From positions 718,501 to 782,500 of the forward strand of contig JAYKKM010000148.1 of assembly GCA_035772405.1 (NCBI GenBank): a stretch of DNA of 64,000 nt, written 5' to 3'. Below the pieces are notes generated by a model. That model was not told the origin of the DNA. It ran no database searches and worked only from the letters and a program-made list of their open reading frames with translations. The translations under genes were made by a program, and so were the position numbers. Every line of letters begins with the position of its first letter. The first letter of the stretch is position 1. Positions 57,641 to 64,000 of this stretch are shown here, piece by piece. Origin of the DNA: Chrysogorgia sp. JL179-B06. Lineage: Eukaryota; Cnidaria; Anthozoa; Scleralcyonacea; Chrysogorgiidae.

Positions 57641-59604
57641 TAAAAAGGATATACGTCAATGGGACTATTGTTTAAAGAAAGCACGGAAATCAAAGAATAC
57701 TGTAGATTGGACAAATTACCGCCAATTGCGAAATTGTGTTACTTCCGTCTCAAAACAAAAGAGCCAGAAGTTGGTACAACAGGAAACTGGTTGATAATAA
57801 CAGCGCAGATCCCAGGGCTTTCTGGAGAACAGTTAATTAAAGAGATCTTACCTGGCAAAAAAAAAGAATATATCCACTCATTTTCAAATTGACGGAGATT
57901 ATTACTGACAAGAAAAAGATAGAAAATTGCTTCAACAATTTATTTACAAGTGCAGTTAAACGTCTACTGGAAGAAATAGGTCAAGTGGTAAAGTCTACTG
58001 CCGACATACTTGCCATCATTTACATTCGAACAAGTTTCCGAAGATAGTATTAAATCTCAACTAAGAAGTTGAAAACAAATAAGTCCAGTGGCCCAGATAA
58101 GATACCTCCACGACTCCTAAAAGACTCCGCCGAAGTTATTGCCCGACCACTAACTACAATAATCAACACATCAACAGTACCGAAAGAATGGAGAGGAGTC
58201 CGAAGTGAAATGGACAATTACCGACCCATTTCGGTATTACCGGTTGCATCAAAAATCCTAGAAAGGGTAGTACATCGTCAATTTTATGAGTATCTATAAG
58301 TACACATCATCTGCTAACCCATCCCAACACGGCTTTCGAAAAAATCATTCAACTGAATCATTTACAGACTCGATACGGAGAGGAATTGACCAAGGTCTTT
58401 TGACAGGTGCGGTTTTCATAGTTCCGTAAGGCCTTCGATACAGTAGATCATGACGTCGTCGTCGTCCGAAAGCTAAATCAAATTGGCGTTACAAACACTG
58501 AACTCAAATGGTTTAAGAACTACCTGAACAATCGTACGCAGGTAGTCAAAATAGAAAACGAATTATCTCAAGTGTCTCATATCAGTACAGGAGTGCCACA
58601 GGGGTCAATTATTGGCCCTTTGTGTTTTGTACTTATCATTAACGATCTTCGAATACAGCTAAATACTTGTGGGATACTATAATGTATGCATACGATACTG
58701 TCCTGTTCTATTCCAGCAAGGGTGTGAAAAAGATTGAACATGCTCTAATGAAAGATATTGACAAGATTAACATCTGGTTAGAAGATAACAGTCTTTGTTT
58801 AAATAAAAAGAAAACAGGGTGTGTGCTTTTTTGAACAGGAACTAGGCTGAACTCGGTAGAAGATTTCACCGTTTACGTTCAAGGACAAGGAACACCCATA
58901 ACTCGAGTTTCAGAATATAAATATCTTGGAGTAACACTGGATGAGACCCTTTCGTGGAACTCCCATGTGAGGTAGATACTGAGCAAAGCTAGAAAGAGAA
59001 TCGGAATGTTGGGGCGCATAAGATCTAATGTTACCAGCGACACAGCAAACAGGATTTATAAATCATTTATTCTTCCGGTACTGGAATACTGTGATACAGT
59101 TTGGAACTGCTGCGGAAAGGTAAATTCAGACTCACTTGAAAATCTGCAAGGAAGGGCGGCGCGCATTATCACCAGAAATTCTTCCAGTGACGATGCTATG
59201 ACGATGCTATGTTTATAATTTAGTCAAAAGTTGTATATTAGTCGTAAAACACCACAGTTTTTCCACGATTACTTTGTTTTTAATAAAGATAAAATAGGTA
59301 GAGTAACTCGACAGTCAAACTTGTTGCATCTTCCTAAGGTACTGTACGGACAGAATGAGCAAAGAAATATTTTTACTATTCTGGTAGCGTTATTTATAAT
59401 CAATGTATAAAGTAATTTTTTTTTATTTAGTTAAGTTTCACATCTAAGATAAATAACATAATTACCTATATATATTGTAAATATTTTTATAAGATAATAT
59501 AATATAATATAATATTTTTAGCAGGGCTTCTGTTGATAACAGCTTTTATTGTAAAACTGATAGAATTACCCTGTTTTTAAATAAAGGCTTATCAATCAAT
59601 CTGT
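57633..59604 (+). pseudogene. LINE inserted in the gypsy polymerase
   Basis: Reads KKARKSKNTVDWTNYRQLRN, TNKSSGPDKIPPRLLKDSAE, MDNYRPISVLPVASKILERV, a frameshifted motif A, TGVPQGSIIGPLCF, then MYAYDTVLFYS where YADD is expected, so one catalytic Asp has become Tyr. It ends with YKSFILPVLEYCDTVWN and NLQGRAARIITRNSS and an aataaaggcttatcaatcaa tail. Fully defective. The gypsy polymerase resumes on both sides. Confidence 0.85.
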
Positions 59605-60310
59605 CTTTGGACGGTCACATTCTGCCATTTGAACTTGTAGGTACCCACTTTGAAGATCTGAAGTACAAAAGTACTTTGAGACACTTAATGCTTACAAGAT
59701 CTCAGTCACTCGGGGAATTGGGTATGAATCCTTTATTGTTCTTACGTTTAACTTCCGAAAGTCCACACATAACCTTATAATGTTGTCTCGCTTGCGAACT
59801 ATCGCCACAGAGGATGCGTAAGGACTCTTGGACTCTGTAATTACCAGTAAATCCTGAATTGCTTGTCGAAATTCTTCCATCTGACCAAGCGCCACACGCC
59901 TGTGGGTTTCCTTAAAGGGAACCTTGTCCGTGAACCTTATCTCATGCTCGACTCGACTCGTTGTGCATCCAAGGTGATTTGAGCTTATAGCAAACACATG
60001 GGACATCCTGTCAAGCAGACCAACAACATTTTTTCTCTGCATGTTCTTCATCAAGGGGTGCTGTTGACAAGTTAAAGAGATCTTTGGCATTAGTTGTACA
60101 ACCATCATCGCTTCTTGGCATGGATGAAGTGTCCACTATAGATGATACATGGTGCACTGTAGCAATCCTTGTCTTTGGATGGATTGTTACTGGCTTGCTT
60201 GTCGTGTTAGTGGTCGCTATGGGTACTTTACAGGTGCTGAGTCCTCTGAGTAGTTTAATCAGGCCAGGCGTAACTGTGATAGCCCTTTTCCATCTCACTG
60301 CTGGGTTCAA
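59605..60310 (-). pseudogene. Ty3/gypsy reverse transcriptase N-terminal half
   Basis: HEIRFTDKVPFKETHRRVAL, VITESKSPYASSVAIVRKRD, RLCVDFRKLNVRTIKDSYPI and PRVTEIL are the usual fingers and motif region of gypsy polymerases. After PRVTEIL the frame breaks into LDLQSGY-type text and stops at the LINE. Confidence 0.88.
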
Positions 60311-60843
60311 TAATTGCCTTCAATGATCCATCCAGAGGAAGTCTTGTAATTCCCCCAAACAATCATTCGCTCATTAGCTCCGACCACAACTTTGCGATGA
60401 GAAGTTAATTTCACATCAAGATCACCCCTGTCTTGCTTAGTGATAAAACTCAGGGCCCATGTCGAAGAGCACTTGGCCCTCTGGAGATAGTTCCTTGCAT
60501 GGGTCTTGCAACACACTGTTATCTGCATTGTTTTGCTACGTTTGTACCAATGATGACAGGAACACGTTCATTGTAGGGGTTGTCTGGAACAATAAGGACC
60601 AAGGCGGGGTAACTGTCATCAATGCCAACTTCCTTAGAAGGGAACCCAACCGTAACTTCAATATACCCGAGGAATGGCACTTCTTTACCACCTGCCCACA
60701 ACTTTCATCAGGTTGGTTATTCGCTGTATTAATTAGGCATCCTTTCAAGTATTTCTTGTAAAATGATTGAGAAACCCATGAGAATTGACTAAGGGGTTTC
60801 AGCTTTGATATCATGGTATTTTGGGACCCTGGACATTTATGCA
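60311..60843 (-). pseudogene. Ty3/gypsy protease region
   Basis: VPFLGYIEVTVGFPSKEVGI then VLIVPDNPYNERVPVIIGTN is the C-terminal half of a retropepsin-type protease (VPVIIGTN). The active-site half upstream reads through frameshifts. Broken. Confidence 0.7.
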
Positions 60844-61460
60844 TTACCTCCATCTGGCCATCGTCGAAGGCGCTGAGGGTGTATTTCGGCATCCTTTTCG
60901 CATATGATCTACTTGGCCACAGCGATAGCAAGTTGGGATGTTGTAACTCTGTGGGGAGTTTCTTCCACCAAACTGATCTTCAAGCTGTCGATCAGACCCC
61001 CTCGAGCATTGGGTCCCCTTGCCATTCTTTTTTTCTGCCATTACCCCTTTTAGTTCCTTTTCAGAAAAGGCATGTTCTCCCTGGGAGATTTGGTCAAAAG
61101 GATAATCTTCCCAATTGGAAGTGCTTCTTTCTCGCCATAACGTTCTGCCTCAATCAGCTCAGCAATGATCTTTCTTATGACGGGCCTTATCTTTAATGTT
61201 TCCCTTTAAACCTTCCCAGAAAATAAGTCGAAGGCGGCGATCTAAGGCATCTTCATCAGGAAGGAGTTCAGCTCCCAGAACCTTGGCCCTGCGAATTTGG
61301 TTGTCGAGCTTGAAACAAAGGCAGACGCTTCTTCTGTCTCGTTTTGGCGAAGTCCATACGCTTTTAATTCATCGCCCACGAATGCTCCCCCATCACCATA
61401 GAACGTATCAAGATGTGTTAGAATACACTCAGGCGAAACGCCAGGATCAAACCCCACAAT
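60844..61460 (-). pseudogene. Ty3/gypsy gag with CCHC zinc knuckle
   Basis: CYRCGQVDHMRKGC is a C-x2-C-x4-H-x4-C knuckle, preceded by DVTV-free basic text. Upstream ILTHLDTFYGDGGAFVGDEL and AYGLRQNETEEASAFVSS come from the capsid region. Frames change at least twice. Confidence 0.82.
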
Positions 61461-62938
61461 TTTGTTCTTCGCTTCGCCTTGAAGTGATTTTCGAATATTT
61501 CATGCTCGTTGATAATATCATTTGAATACAACCCTTCGCTCGGCAGGAAACTCCCTTTACACTCTTCTCCCCTTCAGTAAACCCATAAAATTGCGAAAAT
61601 TGGGGACGGGAAAGGTATTGAAACGTGGATGAACTCTTCTGTGCTTCACGCAACACAATTTTTTCCATTACTAATATCAGTAGAACAACTAAACTCTTCC
61701 TGATACCCTTCATTGAGTTGTTCCATGCAGTCATTTCGCCTCCTTTCGTTAAGATTCTTGTCACACGATCTCTTCAATTCGCACCGTCTCTGTGTCACTG
61801 AGCTCCATTTTCTTCGCCGAAATGTTGTGATTATATCAAGGACCACAAACGCGTACAAATACTCGTGAAGACGGATAATATCTTTAGTAAAGTTCCCCTA
61901 TATTGCTCCAATGTAATAGGGGTTCAGGTAGACACCGTATACTTCTTTTATTTACATACAATAACACATGAGACGAGAACCCTATAGGGGATACTCATTA
62001 CCAACTGAGATCGCTATAGGGGGTACACAAATGAGGTTCCTATATAGAGGGGCTACTCTGCTACACATGCAGGCTACCGCAGATCACGAAGACAAAGAAT
62101 ATATCGAAATGACGTAGCACGAATTTAAAATCAGATTCAACAACCATCGAAAACCGCTCTGTCGAAATACATTTGGGGATTGAAAGAGTCGAACACCAGT
62201 TACACCAAAAGAGTCACCGAGTCACCATAAAGTGGTCTATTATAAAGAGTTCATACAGCTTCGTTAACCAAAAAACCCGAACTTATCTCGAAATGCCGGC
62301 ACCAAAACAAATTTTAGGTAAATAATATAAGAATTTTATCATTTTTATGTAAATAATATAAGGATTTTATCATTTTTATGTAAATAATTCTCCTTCTTAA
62401 GCGCTACATCTCTCTTATGAACTTAATCTGAAGATCGTCTCTGACCGTGAAACTTGAGTTACAGTTTTTTAATATTTTATCCTTTTTGTTCTGTATATAG
62501 TATGTTTTGCTCTGCATTCGTGTATAGAGCTCTCTTTTGACTAAGTTTCATTATATATTTCATTATATAGGTGGAGTTTCATTCAAATTGATCAAGATAA
62601 CTTCTTAAAATACTTTAAAGTGTATATGACATGAACATTAAAATAACTTTGAAATGATAAAGGAACTCCATCTATCGTTTTTTCATATCGCTTTTCGTTC
62701 TTGAGATATTGCGATTTGTTTGATATGTAAATAACACACTGCATACGTCACATTAAATAATGAGTTGTTGTAAAAGTAGAAATATCGTTGAAGTTATCAA
62801 ACAAAGTCACACTAAACTGTGCATGTAAGGGGTATTTGTCTTATGACACCTAATAATGAAAGTTTCGATTGATTTAACAGAATAATTTCAATAATATATA
62901 CATGGTTTCTCAACAACTCATACAATGTGACGTATGCA
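61452..62938 (-). mobile_element. Gypsy 5' LTR, leader and gag start, copy 2
   Basis: Same block as 55284-56704. On the - strand the LTR's 3' end is tattaca at 61912, followed by ttggagcaatatagggg as a possible primer-binding site (TGG start). The short ORF start MELSDTETVRIEEIV follows at about 61807. The LTR is about 1 kb; its 5' end is blurred by an inverted duplicate (62931-63000 against 62683-62755). Confidence 0.7.
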
Positions 62939-63000
62939 GTGTGTTATTTACATATATCAAACAAATCGCAACATCTCAAGAACGAAAAGCGATATGATAA
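62683..63000. repeat. Inverted duplication at the outer LTR end
   Basis: tttgatatgtaaataacaca near 62718 is mirrored by tgtgttatttacatatatca near 62940. The arms are about 70 bp. It is absent from LTR copy 1. Confidence 0.75.
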
Positions 63001-63012
63001 AAATGATATATA

Positions 63013-64000
63013 TTTTTTTTTTTTTATTAATTATGAGCATTTGGACAAAAAGTCACTGGAGAAATAACAATAGGACACTAAATACATTATTGTATACAAT
63101 AATTTAGTATACTAAATTACAAATTCAACATTAAGTTGGAACAGACAAATATCTCTACACACAGTAAGTACAAATACAGTAACTAAAAAGATACAGACTA
63201 ACATCGACAAACTAAACAAACATTAGATTGACGATACAAAGGACAGATGATACGCCATGTGCGGATGTCATCCGAAGAAAAGATTAATTTCAGCCTTTCA
63301 AATAAAAGAGCTTTAAGTCGAAGCTTGAATGATGCCGTAGATTGAGATGCACGGATTGCTATTGGTAGAAAATTCCAGGAGAGGACAGATGCAAACAAAG
63401 TAAGATTCGCGGAAAGTAGAGGTCCGTGCAGGATGGAGGCAAAGATCCAAGTCGGACGAACCAAGTCGTGTTAGAGAAGTGTATAAATTCGGAGGTATCT
63501 AATAGGACCTCACCTTTAAGGCAACGAAAAAGAAACAATAGATCAGGATATTCGAGAAAGTGGGATATAGGAACAAGATTCAGCTGGATAAATCTTGTTT
63601 TGTAGTCACGTTGTAAACCCCACAAGATATAACCCGTATAGCCCTCCTTTGCACGCGCTCAAGATTGCGCATGAGATAGAGAGAACGAGAGGAGCATGGG
63701 GACCAAACTTAACTGGCATAAGTTAAATGAGAGCGAACGAGAGCAATATAGAGAGTTTTCTGAACATTGTATGGAACATTATTTGAGCAATTTCTCCGAA
63801 GGAAGTTAGCATTTTATTCAACGGGAAAGGCCCTGGGAACGAGGTTGCATTTTATTGACTTTTGAGATAATAGTTTGAATATGCTCGGCCCATAGGAGAT
63901 CTTTAGTTACCTGAACGCCCAGATCTCTGATCTCTAACCGTTTTCAAGGTGATGCCCTCTAAAATCGCTATGTTTGCTGACGACATCAAATGCTATACAA
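63013..64000 (-). pseudogene. LINE 3' part, runs off the window
   Basis: On the - strand: ALVRSHLTYAS and SLYLMRNLERVQRRAIRVIS (typical QRRA motif), then in another frame NLVPISHFLEYPDLLFLFRC, and FASVLSWNFLPIAIRASQST then RTWRIICPLYRQ at the C-terminus. A 3' A-rich tail lies at 63013-63027. Frameshifts throughout. Upstream parts would lie beyond base 64000. Confidence 0.78.

Overview
This window is metazoan nuclear DNA: AT-rich, with spliced genes, GT-AG introns, LINEs, Penelope-like elements, Ty3/gypsy remnants and very many terminal-inverted-repeat and fold-back elements. The protein families and the style of repeats suggest a marine invertebrate, most likely a cnidarian. That is an inference; no marker in the window fixes the species.

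The only host genes I can support are two paralogues of gamma-butyrobetaine dioxygenase (BBOX1-like, 2-oxoglutarate/Fe(II) oxygenases of carnitine synthesis). They are convergent, tail to tail. Copy A is on the + strand with exons at 11245-11867, 16747-16858, 17425-17627 and 20506-20842 (424 aa). Copy B is on the - strand with exons at 50356-49698, 38147-38042, 35225-35023 and 33398-33062 (434 aa). Intron phases are identical, exons 3 and 4 have identical lengths (203 and 337 nt), and similarity continues past the stop codons, so they come from an inverted duplication. Both keep the zinc-finger Cys/His set, the iron ligands H-x-D...H and aromatic residues at the substrate-cage positions. Both begin with a basic leader that looks like a mitochondrial presequence.

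Layout: 0-11 kb holds DNA-transposon relatives (Tigger-like, PIF/Harbinger-like, Mutator-like with a LINE fragment inside, and two copies of a hAT-like element). 11-21 kb is gene A, whose introns hold a 2.3 kb Tigger-like element, small inverted-repeat elements and a Penelope remnant ending about 40 bp before exon 3. 21-33 kb between the two genes holds fold-backs, TA microsatellites, Penelope-like pieces with GIY-YIG domains, a tRNA-derived SINE and several palindromes. 33-50.4 kb is gene B, whose introns contain a hAT transposase tail, a 1.37 kb fold-back with arms of about 625 bp, and several LINE fragments. 50.4-53 kb has a tandem duplication upstream of gene B with expanding TA repeats and paired CRE/E-box motifs, plus another fold-back. 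53-64 kb is a broken retroelement nest: an unusual YRDD reverse transcriptase, a - strand Ty3/gypsy element split by a + strand LINE and by a duplicated LTR-gag block, and a - strand LINE at the edge.

All transposon genes seen are broken by stops, frameshifts or missing motifs. The most interesting features are the inverted paralogue pair with mitochondrial-type leaders, the long hairpins inside its introns (possible dsRNA sources), the duplicated regulatory segment of gene B, and several mosaic retroelements.
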